From contig NZ_FOMT01000004.1 of NCBI RefSeq assembly GCF_900112695.1, forward strand, positions 372,001 through 436,000: 64,000 nucleotides of DNA, read 5' to 3'. Below are positions 50,849-59,855 of this stretch, piece by piece. The first letter of the stretch is position 1. Each line of letters opens with the position of its first letter. The notes below the pieces were generated by a model. It searched no databases and had not been told where the DNA came from. It saw only the letters and a list, made by a program, of their open reading frames with translations. The position numbers and the translations under genes were made by a program. Source of the DNA: Paenibacillus catalpae (GTDB lineage Bacteria > Bacillota > Bacilli > Paenibacillales > Paenibacillaceae).

Positions 50849-51562
50849 ATGGAATTGATCCTACAAGGAATGACGAAAAGCTTTGGGGATAAGAAAGTGC
50901 TCCAGGGCGCAGGGTTCCATTTTCAGAAAGGTAAAATATACGGACTGCTGGGCCGCAACGGCGCAGGGAAAACGACATTGTTTAATTGCTTAAGCGGCGA
51001 AACCAAAATCGATGGCGGACATGCGTGGTTGAATGACGATGGCGGCAAGAGGAAATTGGTCGAGGAGGATATCGGTTACGTGTATTCGCTGCCGATATTG
51101 CCCGAATTTCTAACCGGTTATGAATTCATCAAGTTCTACCTCGATATTAACCGTGACAAGCGTCCGGGCTCCAATATTGACGCTTACTTCGATAAGATGA
51201 GCATGTCGCAGGAGGATCGTCACCGGCTTATTAAAAACTATTCGCATGGCATGAAAAACAAAATTCAAATGCTGCTTTTTCTCATCTCGAAACCGCCGGT
51301 CATTCTGCTTGACGAACCGCTGACCTCCTTTGACGTGATCGTGGCACACGAGATGAAAAATATGCTGCGCGAAATGAAAAGCGATCATATCCTCATTTTC
51401 TCTACCCACATTTTGCAGTTGGCCGCCGATTTATGCGATGAGATTGTCGTGCTGAACAACGGTCAATTGTCCGCCGTACCGGCCGATTTGCTGCATAGCG
51501 CGGAGTTCGAACAAAGCATTATTTCATTGTTAAAGGATGAAAATCATGCTGAGAACATTTAA
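50849..51562 (+). CDS. ABC transporter ATP-binding protein
   Basis: 237 residues. Walker A GRNGAGKTTLF, a relaxed signature NYSHGMKNKIQM in place of LSGGQ, and Walker B VILLDEPLTSFD, as in the ABC-2/bacteriocin-type exporter ATPases. ATG 50849 is preferred (GAGG 10 bases upstream) over 50825. The permease gene starts 17 bases inside its end, so the two form one exporter. The cargo is unknown. Confidence 0.87.
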   Translation: MELILQGMTKSFGDKKVLQGAGFHFQKGKIYGLLGRNGAGKTTLFNCLSGETKIDGGHAWLNDDGGKRKLVEEDIGYVYSLPILPEFLTGYEFIKFYLDINRDKRPGSNIDAYFDKMSMSQEDRHRLIKNYSHGMKNKIQMLLFLISKPPVILLDEPLTSFDVIVAHEMKNMLREMKSDHILIFSTHILQLAADLCDEIVVLNNGQLSAVPADLLHSAEFEQSIISLLKDENHAENI

Positions 51563-53150
51563 CACGCTGTTTTCCATTCGGACTTCCTCAGCCGTCAATC
51601 GACTAATTTATTACGCTCAGAAGCTGCCTTTGGTCGGCAGAACAATCAAAGACACGCAATATGCCAATCTAGAAGGAAAAAGAGCAATTGCTGTCATCGC
51701 GTTCCTTCTTCACGTCATTTGGGGCTTCGTATCCAAGCTGGCTTTTCTAGGGCTGATGGTTTACTTGCCGGCCGTCGCAATGAGCGGGACCCTGTCACAG
51801 GAGGATCAGCTTTCGCTGTTTCTGCATATCTTCTTGCTGCTTAGCTTTGTGGCGGCGGGTGTCGCCAGCGTCACGGTGCTCGAGACGAAACGAGAGAAGT
51901 ACATTGCCGTAAAGCTCATGCGGATGAAGCCTGCAGCCTATATGCAAGCGTTGCTGGGCTATCGTTATTGCTCTTATTTTATCTACTATCTTCCGGCTAT
52001 GCTGCTCTTCACCTCCTTTCTGAATGTCCCGATTCTTCAGGGGGTGGCGCTGGCCGTGTCGGTCACGCTTTGGCGGGTATTTTGCGAATATGTTCATCTC
52101 ATACTGTTTCAGAAAACCGGAATCGTACTCATCAAAAATAACGCGGTTGTTTGGCTTGCGATTGGAATTGGTTACGGATCTGCTTATTTGCCTCTTTTGC
52201 TAAATTGGACGCCAACGAGCGGTGAGTTGCTGCTCTTGTGGCCCGTTACGTTGGTCATTGCAGTGCTTGGCGCGATAGCTGCGATGCAGTTAAAACGATA
52301 TCCCGATTATCGAACGGCAGTGGATGCTGCGACAAAAAGGGATGATCCGCTGCTCGATATTGGCCGTATGTTCGTGGAAGCAAATAAAAAGCAAGTGGAG
52401 TCAAAGGACATCGACTATACATCTATGGTCGGGCAGACAGCCCCATATAAGAGCCGGGAGGGTTATGCGTATCTGAATGCGTTGTTTTTCGCAAGGCATC
52501 GCAGTCTCCTCTTACGACCTCTGTGGAACAGAATGGCGATTATTGGCGCTTTAGGGGTAATCGGCATAGCATTCGCTGTCATCGATCCGGACAAGGCCTC
52601 CTCCCTGTCCGCAAAATGGAGCACGGGACTTCCTTGGTTGATTTGGGTCATGAACTTCATGTCCATTGGAGAAAAAGCGTGCAAAGCTATTTTCTATAAC
52701 TGCGATCTCAGCCTTATGCGTTACAGCTTCTACCGAAATGCCGCCGAACGTCATTTCCGAGAGCGGCTGTACCGCATCTGTGGGTATAACCTAGCACTTG
52801 CCGCCTTGCTTGGAGCCGCATTGACCGGCTTTGCCCTGACTGCCGGGGGAGTACCGTCAGAAGAATTGCTTCTGACATTGATCTGCTTGTTAGCGCTGGC
52901 CGTGTTTTTCTCCATCCATCATCTATTCCTGTATTACATGCTGCAGCCTTATTCGACCGAGCTAAATATGAAAAATCCTTTTTTCTTTGTCGTAAACTTT
53001 GCCGTTTCCATGGCCTTCGTATTGGCCCTCATCTTGGAAGCCGATGCCGCGGCACTCGCGATCGCCACAGTTGCCATAACGATCGTTTACTTCGTGACGG
53101 CGCTTATTCTTGTCAAGAAGTGGGGACCTCGCACTTTTAGAGTGAAGTGA
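51546..53150 (+). CDS. ABC exporter permease-like membrane protein
   Basis: 534 residues with about twelve membrane helices and a central cytosolic stretch (about residues 245-310, KRDDPLLDIGRMFVEANKKQVESK). I do not recognise a named family; position, overlap with the ATPase gene and topology make it the membrane partner. ATG 51546 has AAAGGA at 8 bases; ATG 51537 is too close to it. No precursor peptide gene was seen beside it. Confidence 0.75.
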   Translation: MLRTFNTLFSIRTSSAVNRLIYYAQKLPLVGRTIKDTQYANLEGKRAIAVIAFLLHVIWGFVSKLAFLGLMVYLPAVAMSGTLSQEDQLSLFLHIFLLLSFVAAGVASVTVLETKREKYIAVKLMRMKPAAYMQALLGYRYCSYFIYYLPAMLLFTSFLNVPILQGVALAVSVTLWRVFCEYVHLILFQKTGIVLIKNNAVVWLAIGIGYGSAYLPLLLNWTPTSGELLLLWPVTLVIAVLGAIAAMQLKRYPDYRTAVDAATKRDDPLLDIGRMFVEANKKQVESKDIDYTSMVGQTAPYKSREGYAYLNALFFARHRSLLLRPLWNRMAIIGALGVIGIAFAVIDPDKASSLSAKWSTGLPWLIWVMNFMSIGEKACKAIFYNCDLSLMRYSFYRNAAERHFRERLYRICGYNLALAALLGAALTGFALTAGGVPSEELLLTLICLLALAVFFSIHHLFLYYMLQPYSTELNMKNPFFFVVNFAVSMAFVLALILEADAAALAIATVAITIVYFVTALILVKKWGPRTFRVK

Positions 53151-53195
53151 GTAATTTGCAACAGCAGCGGCTACTTTTAGTCTATTAGCATCGCT

Positions 53196-54554
53196 TTAAT
53201 TAGAGGTTTTGAAGCCGGAGAGCGCGTTGGCGTAAAGCAATGGCTTAGCAACCTGCTTAAGATATAGGTCTCTTTGCTTTGCATACAATGCCAGATGATG
53301 ATCGGGTAAAATGTTCACTTCCAAAACATAAATATGACCGTTCTTATCCACCATCACATCGACGCCAATATCGGCATAATTTCCGCCCTTGGCATCAAAT
53401 ATTTTGCAGGCCTTGGTGCAAATATCGATCATTCGTTGCTGCGTCAGCAGCGACTGATTTCGGCTATAGCCATACGTGCCTTGCAGCGCATTCAAACCTT
53501 TGCTTGCAAAGCCGGCAGAGGTAAAGTTCGTAACAATGCCGTTTTTCTTGCCGAACCTTGCGATGACACCCGTACAGGACCACTGAAGCTGTTCGTTTTT
53601 CTGCATAATGACCCTAAAGTCGATGCCTCTGCTGTCTTTTCGTTTCATTTCTATCCCTTGCTGCACGATATACTGTTGTTCTCGAAGGAGAGTCGCTAGA
53701 AAACGAGCTACCTCCTTGGTCCCAACATGTACAATTCTATATGCGCGAGCCTTTTTATTATTTTCGGGGTAAATGAACTGATAGCCGTCACCCGAACGAA
53801 CCGCTTTAATAATCCCCCTGGCCATGGATTCCATAGTGGGTTTCAGATAAACGGCGCTATAGCGGGATAACAGGTCATCCAGATCTTTGCGGCTCTGCAG
53901 CTTTCTTGTATGGGGCAAATGCTTGCGGATCGCCGGATGAGGGGAAAGCCACTTCCATAGTTTCCACTTATTAAAGTGGTCGCCCAAGAAATAACCATTA
54001 AACAGACGCTTGCCAAGCACCCGTTTGAGAGCTTTGTAGGCAGGCGGGTTTAGCGCTGCTCTTCTATATAAAGCGGATGGAAACGGGAAAGTACCAAGGG
54101 TCCAATTCGATTTCGTGCCATTTGGAGAATAATAGTACCCTCGAATCTTCCTCGCTTGCAAAGAAATATCGTCCGCCCGGCAAACATAGATTAAGCCCTG
54201 TATAGAAGAATAGGGACGTAAATAATCATTGTAATTCTTTACTTTCTCTACGGTAATATCAGCCCCTGGTTTGAATGCGACTATGCCCAGTACCGGACCG
54301 ATGTGGACGTTATTTCCCTTGACCAATATTTTATATTTCAAAGGAGGAAGGCTATACCCTTCCAGCGATTGCGATGAAATACCGATCGTATCGCTTGACA
54401 GGTTTTGAGATACTCTCACCTTTAGCTGCCTGCTCCAACCTCCGAAATGCACCTTGACGGTTGATGGCCGAACGCCGAACTTCCGCAAAAAAGCTTGGTT
54501 TACGAGTAAACTGTCTTTCTCTGCATGATCCAGTTTTTTAACATACATAGCCAT
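53196..54554 (-). CDS. YheC/YheD-family ATP-grasp protein
   Basis: 452 residues. The N-terminal beta-rich domain (about 1-110) is followed by a linker and an ATP-grasp fold: VYLKPTMESMARGIIKAVRS (phosphate-binding strand), IDFRVIMQKN and GNYADIGVDVMVDKNGHIYVLEVN (metal-binding Glu/Asn). Bacillus YheC and YheD are spore-coat associated; the reaction is unknown but ATP-grasp enzymes usually form amide bonds. The start codon shares one base with the stop of the upstream YheC/D gene (TAATG); the site AAGGAAGG is 8 bases before. Confidence 0.85.
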   Translation of the reverse strand: MAMYVKKLDHAEKDSLLVNQAFLRKFGVRPSTVKVHFGGWSRQLKVRVSQNLSSDTIGISSQSLEGYSLPPLKYKILVKGNNVHIGPVLGIVAFKPGADITVEKVKNYNDYLRPYSSIQGLIYVCRADDISLQARKIRGYYYSPNGTKSNWTLGTFPFPSALYRRAALNPPAYKALKRVLGKRLFNGYFLGDHFNKWKLWKWLSPHPAIRKHLPHTRKLQSRKDLDDLLSRYSAVYLKPTMESMARGIIKAVRSGDGYQFIYPENNKKARAYRIVHVGTKEVARFLATLLREQQYIVQQGIEMKRKDSRGIDFRVIMQKNEQLQWSCTGVIARFGKKNGIVTNFTSAGFASKGLNALQGTYGYSRNQSLLTQQRMIDICTKACKIFDAKGGNYADIGVDVMVDKNGHIYVLEVNILPDHHLALYAKQRDLYLKQVAKPLLYANALSGFKTSN

Positions 54555-55894
54555 TATGACTGCCTTCCTTTCGATGGATGGCTTATGCCGAAGCCGGCTA
54601 GTTTTTTTGCGTACAGCATATTCGCTTTAATCGTTTGGTGGAACATTTGCTTCTCCCCTGCGTCCAAAGCGATGGTAGGATTGGGATCATTATGATTAAC
54701 CTCGATAATCCATAATTTGTTCTGTGTATCCAGAGCAAAGTCAAAGCCCAAATTAGCCGCATGATAGCCCGATGACACTAGCTGCTTAGCAATAGTTCGA
54801 GCAATCTTTTCCATTCTACCGCAGATGGCATTAGCTTCAGCTTCTCCCCTATGCAGGATCCTTCGAAGCGTTCGTTTGCCTTCCATTGCCGTTCCGCCTG
54901 CGGATATGTTGCTTACGATCGATCTCCGAGGTCCAAGCTTTGAGATAATCCCCATCCGCTTCCATTTCCCATGCCCGTCTCTCACCAGGATTAACCGGAA
55001 ATCGATTAGACGCTCCTTGGAGGAGACCAGCTTTATTCTTTCTTGAATCAAATAGCCGGAATGATGGGTTTGTTTCTGAAGAAATTGGCCCAGCTCCTGC
55101 AAGCTGTAAAAAACCTTCTTCAACGAGCCTTTATGCGTAACCGTTATTTTATTATTTTGTTTGGACAATTTGAGAATATGACTCCCAAAGGATCCTTGGA
55201 CCGGTTTCATATATAACTCTTCACTGTGTTCAAACATACGGGAAATATCCTGCGGCCTCTGATACAGAATGGTTCTGGGCAGCTGGGTTCTGACGCTTAC
55301 GTTCCGGGAGAGAAGCTTGTGCATGCTCCATTTATCCAGCCGAAAGTCATTAAATATGGTTTTCCCAAGATTGTGTTGAAAATGGCTCATTAATGGATTA
55401 CCGGTCAGCGATTTATTGAATATGGACGAGGGATATCGGTATTGACCGGATATCCACATCTTCTTTACAGGCGAATACATAAACCCGCGAATCGTCCTCG
55501 TCCGAAGATTAACATCTTTAGGGGAAAAAGCTAGCAGTGCGCCGTTTATGTGACCGTATATCTTCGTGTAATGGAGCAAATTCTGAAAGGGCAGCTTGCC
55601 TTTTAACTTATCAACAAGAATGCCGATATAAGGACCTATGATCAGCGTATTTCCATCCTTGCGGACTTGAAATTGTCCTTCTGCCGGTATCTTTAATTTG
55701 TTCATGCATGCACCAGAGACGAGCATTTGGCCTTGCGGCACCTTCTCCGAGATCGTCAATTTGATTGGAATGGTCGTAATGCCGAATTGGAGAAGAAGAC
55801 TTTGATTCCGAGTTAAATTATTTTTCACCAGAAATGAAGGGGCGACCAGGACCGTATCGGACGGCAGAGAGGATCGACTGCGAATCTTGATCAT
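54554..55894 (-). CDS. YheC/YheD-family ATP-grasp protein
   Basis: 446 residues with the same plan as the downstream gene: an N-terminal beta domain (TVLVAPSFLVKNNLTRNQSL...), then ATP-grasp elements YMKPVQGSFGSHILKL, LIDFRLILVRDGHGKW and LGFDFALDTQNKLWIIEVN. It is a divergent paralogue of its neighbour, so a tandem duplication is likely old. Predicted spore-coat associated by family. A sigma-K-like element lies 30-55 bases upstream (weak). First gene of the two-gene minus-strand unit. Confidence 0.85.
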   Translation of the reverse strand: MIKIRSRSSLPSDTVLVAPSFLVKNNLTRNQSLLLQFGITTIPIKLTISEKVPQGQMLVSGACMNKLKIPAEGQFQVRKDGNTLIIGPYIGILVDKLKGKLPFQNLLHYTKIYGHINGALLAFSPKDVNLRTRTIRGFMYSPVKKMWISGQYRYPSSIFNKSLTGNPLMSHFQHNLGKTIFNDFRLDKWSMHKLLSRNVSVRTQLPRTILYQRPQDISRMFEHSEELYMKPVQGSFGSHILKLSKQNNKITVTHKGSLKKVFYSLQELGQFLQKQTHHSGYLIQERIKLVSSKERLIDFRLILVRDGHGKWKRMGIISKLGPRRSIVSNISAGGTAMEGKRTLRRILHRGEAEANAICGRMEKIARTIAKQLVSSGYHAANLGFDFALDTQNKLWIIEVNHNDPNPTIALDAGEKQMFHQTIKANMLYAKKLAGFGISHPSKGRQS

Positions 55895-55923
55895 GGTTAG
55901 GATACTTTCCTTCCATAAAAAAT

Positions 55924-55950
55924 CATGCTATGCATTAGTCTATTATTCGT
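55924..55950 (-). promoter_or_regulatory. Possible sigma-K-type promoter for the YheC/D pair
   Basis: Minus strand: AC (55949-55950), 16-bp spacer, CATAGCATG (55924-55932), against consensus AC-16-CATANNNTA. One mismatch in a loose consensus, so weak. Confidence 0.3.
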
Positions 55951-56048
55951 GTTCTGCAGTGTTACTTGGTTGATCATAATTGGGCCTTGTGTCCTTTTCC
56001 TCATTCATTCATACACTGAAATGAAATCAAGGAGGGGAGGCTTTATTT

Positions 56049-57116
56049 ATGGCAACTCTCGGAATCATGTGGGATCGGATGAACAGGGGAGTTTTTAAAT
56101 GGCAGGCCAAGGCCATTCGGGCAGCCGGATTTGACAAGTTATTATTGTTTAAGCCCGACCATGTCAATCAGAGATATCGAACCATTGCCGGATGGGTATA
56201 TGAGAACAATCAATGGCGCTATGAGCCAAGTTCCCCGTATCCTGCTATCATCTATGATCGCGGCATCTACAGCGGCCGAATGCTCCGGGAAGCCAGACAA
56301 GTGAAAGAAACCACAGGCATTCCTTTTGCAGGGGATTGGCTGGAGAGTGATAAATGGAACATTCATAAGAAACTCGCGGTAAATAGCAGGCTCCGTCCCT
56401 ATCTCATCCCTACTCTGCTGTTAAACCGTAATCAAGCCGTGCATACGATGCTGCAAAAGTATAAAAAAGTCATTATTAAACCGCTTGGCACCCATAAAGG
56501 AAAAGGCATATTGAAGCTGTCCTATATGAACGGCAAATATGTGATAGAGGAAAATAAGAGGAAGCGGATCCACTTATCTAATGAGGGATTGCATGGGAAG
56601 CTTGTACAGCTGCGCAGCAATAGAAATTATCTTGTTCAAAAATGGGTAGATATAACCGATGCTGCGAACAGAGTCTACGATATTCGCGTGCTCATTCAGA
56701 AAAATGCACTTGGACAATGGTATCTGACCGGGATGGGCGTACGTTTAGGGAAAGCGGGTAACATTACTTCAAATTTAGCTACTGAAGGCAGTGCGAAGGA
56801 AATTATCTCTTTCTTATCACGGCAATTCGGCCATACGCGGGCATTAAGGCTTGAGCAAAAGCTTCGGGAGCTAGCCTTTGAAATTGCCGTACAATTAGAA
56901 CGATCCTATCAAAAACGGCTGGTCGAGCTTGGACTTGATTTCGGGATTGATCGTCAGTCCCATATATGGATCATCGAGGCAAACACCATACCTGGCAAAG
57001 AGGTATTTAAGCGGGCAGCTTCTCCAAAAGTGTTCAAACAAAGCCTGCAGCTTCCGATCTATTACGCAGGCTTCCTGCATAATAGGCTGTCGGGAGGAAA
57101 AGTTCGGCGAGGGTAA
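56049..57116 (+). CDS. YheC/YheD-family ATP-grasp protein, short form
   Basis: 355 residues; it lacks the N-terminal beta domain of the other two and begins TLGIMWDRMNRGVFKWQ. ATP-grasp pieces: IIKPLGTHKGKGILKL, VYDIRVLIQKNALGQW and ELGLDFGIDRQSHIWIIEAN. It is transcribed divergently from the minus-strand pair with GGAGGGGAGG before ATG 56049. A third paralogue in 4 kb suggests family expansion at this locus. Function beyond a predicted ATP-dependent ligase or spore-coat role is unknown. Confidence 0.85.
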   Translation: MATLGIMWDRMNRGVFKWQAKAIRAAGFDKLLLFKPDHVNQRYRTIAGWVYENNQWRYEPSSPYPAIIYDRGIYSGRMLREARQVKETTGIPFAGDWLESDKWNIHKKLAVNSRLRPYLIPTLLLNRNQAVHTMLQKYKKVIIKPLGTHKGKGILKLSYMNGKYVIEENKRKRIHLSNEGLHGKLVQLRSNRNYLVQKWVDITDAANRVYDIRVLIQKNALGQWYLTGMGVRLGKAGNITSNLATEGSAKEIISFLSRQFGHTRALRLEQKLRELAFEIAVQLERSYQKRLVELGLDFGIDRQSHIWIIEANTIPGKEVFKRAASPKVFKQSLQLPIYYAGFLHNRLSGGKVRRG

Positions 57117-57152
57117 TGAATTGCATGGCCGGAATAATAATGATCAAGCAAG

Positions 57153-57186
57153 AAGAGCCTCGGAGTTCACTTCCCGGGCTCTTTTC
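57153..57186 (+). terminator. Terminator after the short YheC/D gene
   Basis: Stem AAGAGCC/GGCTCTT followed by TTC-rich sequence. Confidence 0.65.
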
Positions 57187-57278
57187 TTATGAAAGTACAT
57201 TCAGTGCTGCATATGGTGTTCGTGTTGATTTCAGTGCATAAAAAGCTCCAGCTGTAGAAATGACTTTCTTCTGGCTCT

Positions 57279-58802
57279 TCATGTAAGCAGCTTTCTATCC
57301 AATTTACCTAAGTGGGTATACGGCAAATGATTGACGAAAACAATTTCTTTCGGCATCTGAAACCTTGCGAGCCTAGCTTGCAGCCATTGATGCAGCTCCT
57401 CTTTTGACGTCTCCGTTTGCGGAACCAATACTACAATGGCTTTTAAGCGCTGCCCGAAATACTCATCTTGTATTACAATCACCGCCGCATCCTCTACTTG
57501 AGGGTGGGTAAGCAACACGTGCTCCACCTCGTATGGATAGACATTTTCTCCCGCCGAAACAATCATGCTGTCTGCTCTTCCACTTAGAAAGTAATAGCCC
57601 TGCTCATTTCGATAGCCCAAATCGCCGGTCTCTATCCATGCTTCGGTACGGTTTCTCATTGACCATCTGTTCTTGACGCACAACTGGCCTACCCTGCCGA
57701 TTTCAACTTCCCTCTTCTGATCATCCACGATTTTTATACGGCCGCCGTTTATTTTTTTGCCAATCGTACTGGGGAACTGAGTTAAATCCCGTGCCGTGGC
57801 AATCATATTTAATCCCGTTTCCGAGGTGCCGTATAGATTGTAGAGTACCTCGCCCAATTGTTCCAAAGACTCTTTTGCCAGTTTAGGACTTAGCTCCGCA
57901 CCGCCTGAAGCAATACAAGACAAAGACTTCAAATCTTCCGCATTGGTTTTGAGCATTTTATGCAGCATCAAAGGGACAACCGTTACTACTTCGACCTGAT
58001 GCTCGCGAATGATTCGGCATGCTTTCTCCGGATCGAACCCTCGATGTAGGATTACTTTCTTCCCTAAAGCGCAGAACAAGAGCAAAACCGCGATCCCGTA
58101 ACCGTGATAAATAGGAGTAGCAATATACGCATTGCGATAGTTCAGTATTTGCAATCGAGTAAGGAAGGCGAAGAACGGATCCAAATAGTTAAATAAGGAC
58201 GGCTTATGAGACGCTTTTTTGCCTTTTCCAGTCGTTCCGCCGGTTAGAAGCACCAGTTTCCCTGAGGAAGACCAGTGTCTTTTTTGCTTTTTATGCTGTG
58301 CGTTACTGATTATGGACAACGTTTCTTGATCACTCAAAATTTTCGTTTTGGGATAGGTTGACCGTTCTAGCAAAGCGCTTCGTTCCACATCATAGATTAG
58401 AAGATCAAAATCATTTGTTTCCAGGATGTTGTTCAACTGTTCCCCGCTCATTTCCGCATTAAGCAGGTAAAGATCCGCTCCCGCCCAAGAAATAGCAAAA
58501 ATCGCTCTTACCAACGAAGCGTGGTTTTTGCACCATACCCCTGCCTTTTTACCACCCGCAAGCTGGTACTTGTCCCTCAAAACCGCCGATAACGCTTTGG
58601 ATTGTACAAGCAGCTCATGATAGGTCAGAGTTTCCCGCTCATCCACTATCGCCGTTTTTCCCCCGTGGATTCTAGCAGAAAAACGGAGCAGCGCCATCAG
58701 ATTGATTCCATATTGGTAGATAGCAGCGCTTAATCGAAACAAAACTACGGGAGAAAGCAGCCGAATTTTATACAACACATAGATCAATTTCAGAAGCTTC
58801 AT
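57279..58802 (-). CDS. AMP-forming acyl-CoA synthetase/ligase-like protein
   Basis: 507 residues from ATG 58802, which overlaps the SDR stop by 4 bases (ATGA). ANL superfamily: P-loop LTGGTTGKGKKA (186-197, with Gly where the family has Pro), LYGTSETGLNM (A5), WIETGDLGYRNEQGYYFLSGRADSMI (A7-A8) and the C-terminal catalytic Lys in HLGKLDRKLL. The first 40 residues are hydrophobic and may be membrane-bound. It activates a carboxylic acid, probably a fatty or related acid, as adenylate. It forms an operon with the SDR upstream. Confidence 0.83.
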   Translation of the reverse strand: MKLLKLIYVLYKIRLLSPVVLFRLSAAIYQYGINLMALLRFSARIHGGKTAIVDERETLTYHELLVQSKALSAVLRDKYQLAGGKKAGVWCKNHASLVRAIFAISWAGADLYLLNAEMSGEQLNNILETNDFDLLIYDVERSALLERSTYPKTKILSDQETLSIISNAQHKKQKRHWSSSGKLVLLTGGTTGKGKKASHKPSLFNYLDPFFAFLTRLQILNYRNAYIATPIYHGYGIAVLLLFCALGKKVILHRGFDPEKACRIIREHQVEVVTVVPLMLHKMLKTNAEDLKSLSCIASGGAELSPKLAKESLEQLGEVLYNLYGTSETGLNMIATARDLTQFPSTIGKKINGGRIKIVDDQKREVEIGRVGQLCVKNRWSMRNRTEAWIETGDLGYRNEQGYYFLSGRADSMIVSAGENVYPYEVEHVLLTHPQVEDAAVIVIQDEYFGQRLKAIVVLVPQTETSKEELHQWLQARLARFQMPKEIVFVNHLPYTHLGKLDRKLLT

Positions 58803-59650
58803 AGGCGCTGTCCCTTTTGCCGCAGCTTTCTCGCGGTTGAATACTCCCAATACCTTCTGAAAAGTATGGAGGCCAATTGCCCGAAAATCAGCCACCAAGG
58901 TTTGTATATTTTCATTTTGGTATACATGGAATGGCCAATGATCTTAGCAACGTGCTCCGGCGACATCGCCGGCATTTTGCGATAAGCGGCAGTCGGCTCA
59001 ATCATGGGCGTTCGAACTAGCGGAAGATAAATCGATGTCGTGAATACTCCCTTCGCATTCAATTCGGGAGCAGCAGCCCGGAACCAGAAGTCGAAGGCAG
59101 CCTTGGATGCCTGATAAGCAGACCAATTAGGAGTGGGCAGCAACAGAACGTTGACAGTCGAGATGTTGATGATATGACCTTGTTTTCGGGTTAGCAAAGG
59201 AATGATAGACAAGAGCAGTTGAACTGGTGCCAAATAATTGATTGCCATTGTACGAGTAAAATCATGATAGCGGTCCAAAGACTGATCAATTGATCGCTTA
59301 ATGGAATGACCTGCATTGCTCACGACGACATCCAGCCCATCCGGAAGCTGTTGGAGAAAGGCAAGCAACTCTGTCATCTCCTTCTCATTTCGAAGATCGA
59401 CGGGGAACACGCTTACTTGGGCGGCTTTTGTTTCGATTAGAATTTTCATGGTTGCAAGCCTGTCCACACGTCTCGCAACTAATATTAAATGCACCTTAAT
59501 ATCGGCCAGCAGATAGGCAAGCTGCTCTCCAATTCCGGAGCTTGCCCCCGTAATGAGAATAGTCTTGCCCTCCAGTTCACGTCCCAGCTTCCGTCTATTT
59601 AAATAGGTCTGCGGGAATATAAGGCGTTCGAAAAGGCTGTAGGTATGCAT
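58799..59650 (-). CDS. SDR-family oxidoreductase, membrane-associated
   Basis: 283 residues. TGASSGIG (34-41), SNAG (111-114), Ser164, Tyr179 and Lys183 (YQASK) give a complete classical SDR active site. A C-terminal hydrophobic/basic segment (WWLIFGQLASILFRRYWEY) suggests membrane attachment, as in acyl- or ketoacyl-reductases. It is coupled by a 4-base overlap to the AMP ligase, suggesting activation and reduction of a common acyl substrate. Confidence 0.83.
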   Translation of the reverse strand: MHTYSLFERLIFPQTYLNRRKLGRELEGKTILITGASSGIGEQLAYLLADIKVHLILVARRVDRLATMKILIETKAAQVSVFPVDLRNEKEMTELLAFLQQLPDGLDVVVSNAGHSIKRSIDQSLDRYHDFTRTMAINYLAPVQLLLSIIPLLTRKQGHIINISTVNVLLLPTPNWSAYQASKAAFDFWFRAAAPELNAKGVFTTSIYLPLVRTPMIEPTAAYRKMPAMSPEHVAKIIGHSMYTKMKIYKPWWLIFGQLASILFRRYWEYSTARKLRQKGQRL

Positions 59651-59794
59651 AAGAGCTCCTTTCTCGCCTATTTGACGACGTTAAAAAACTTGTTTCCAAG
59701 TTCTTCGCGAGCAGAGGAGTAAATTCCTTTTGACCGTTCAAATCAGGTTGGTTGCTGGAGTAATTGACTAACGATTTGTTGACAACTTCGGTCA

Positions 59795-59841
59795 TAAAAA
59801 AATACACCGCTAGGGCACTCAGCCTCGTGACGATGTATTCA
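59795..59841 (-). terminator. Terminator-type repeat element of the second family, copy B
   Basis: Outer stem AATACACCG/CGATGTATT (one mismatch) with an inner GGGC...GCC pairing and a 7-base T-run on the minus strand. It lies 14 bases after the rhodanese stop and is shared with 36222-36266. Confidence 0.7.
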
Positions 59842-59855
59842 GAATAAATATACTA

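Noticed and set aside
56029..56040. Sigma-E type -10 (CATACACT) before the short YheC/D gene
   Set aside because: No matching -35 at the right distance; chance occurrence likely.
59595..59807. 70-codon minus-strand frame overlapping the SDR start
   Set aside because: It crosses the terminator element of the neighbouring gene and overlaps a better gene; no domain.
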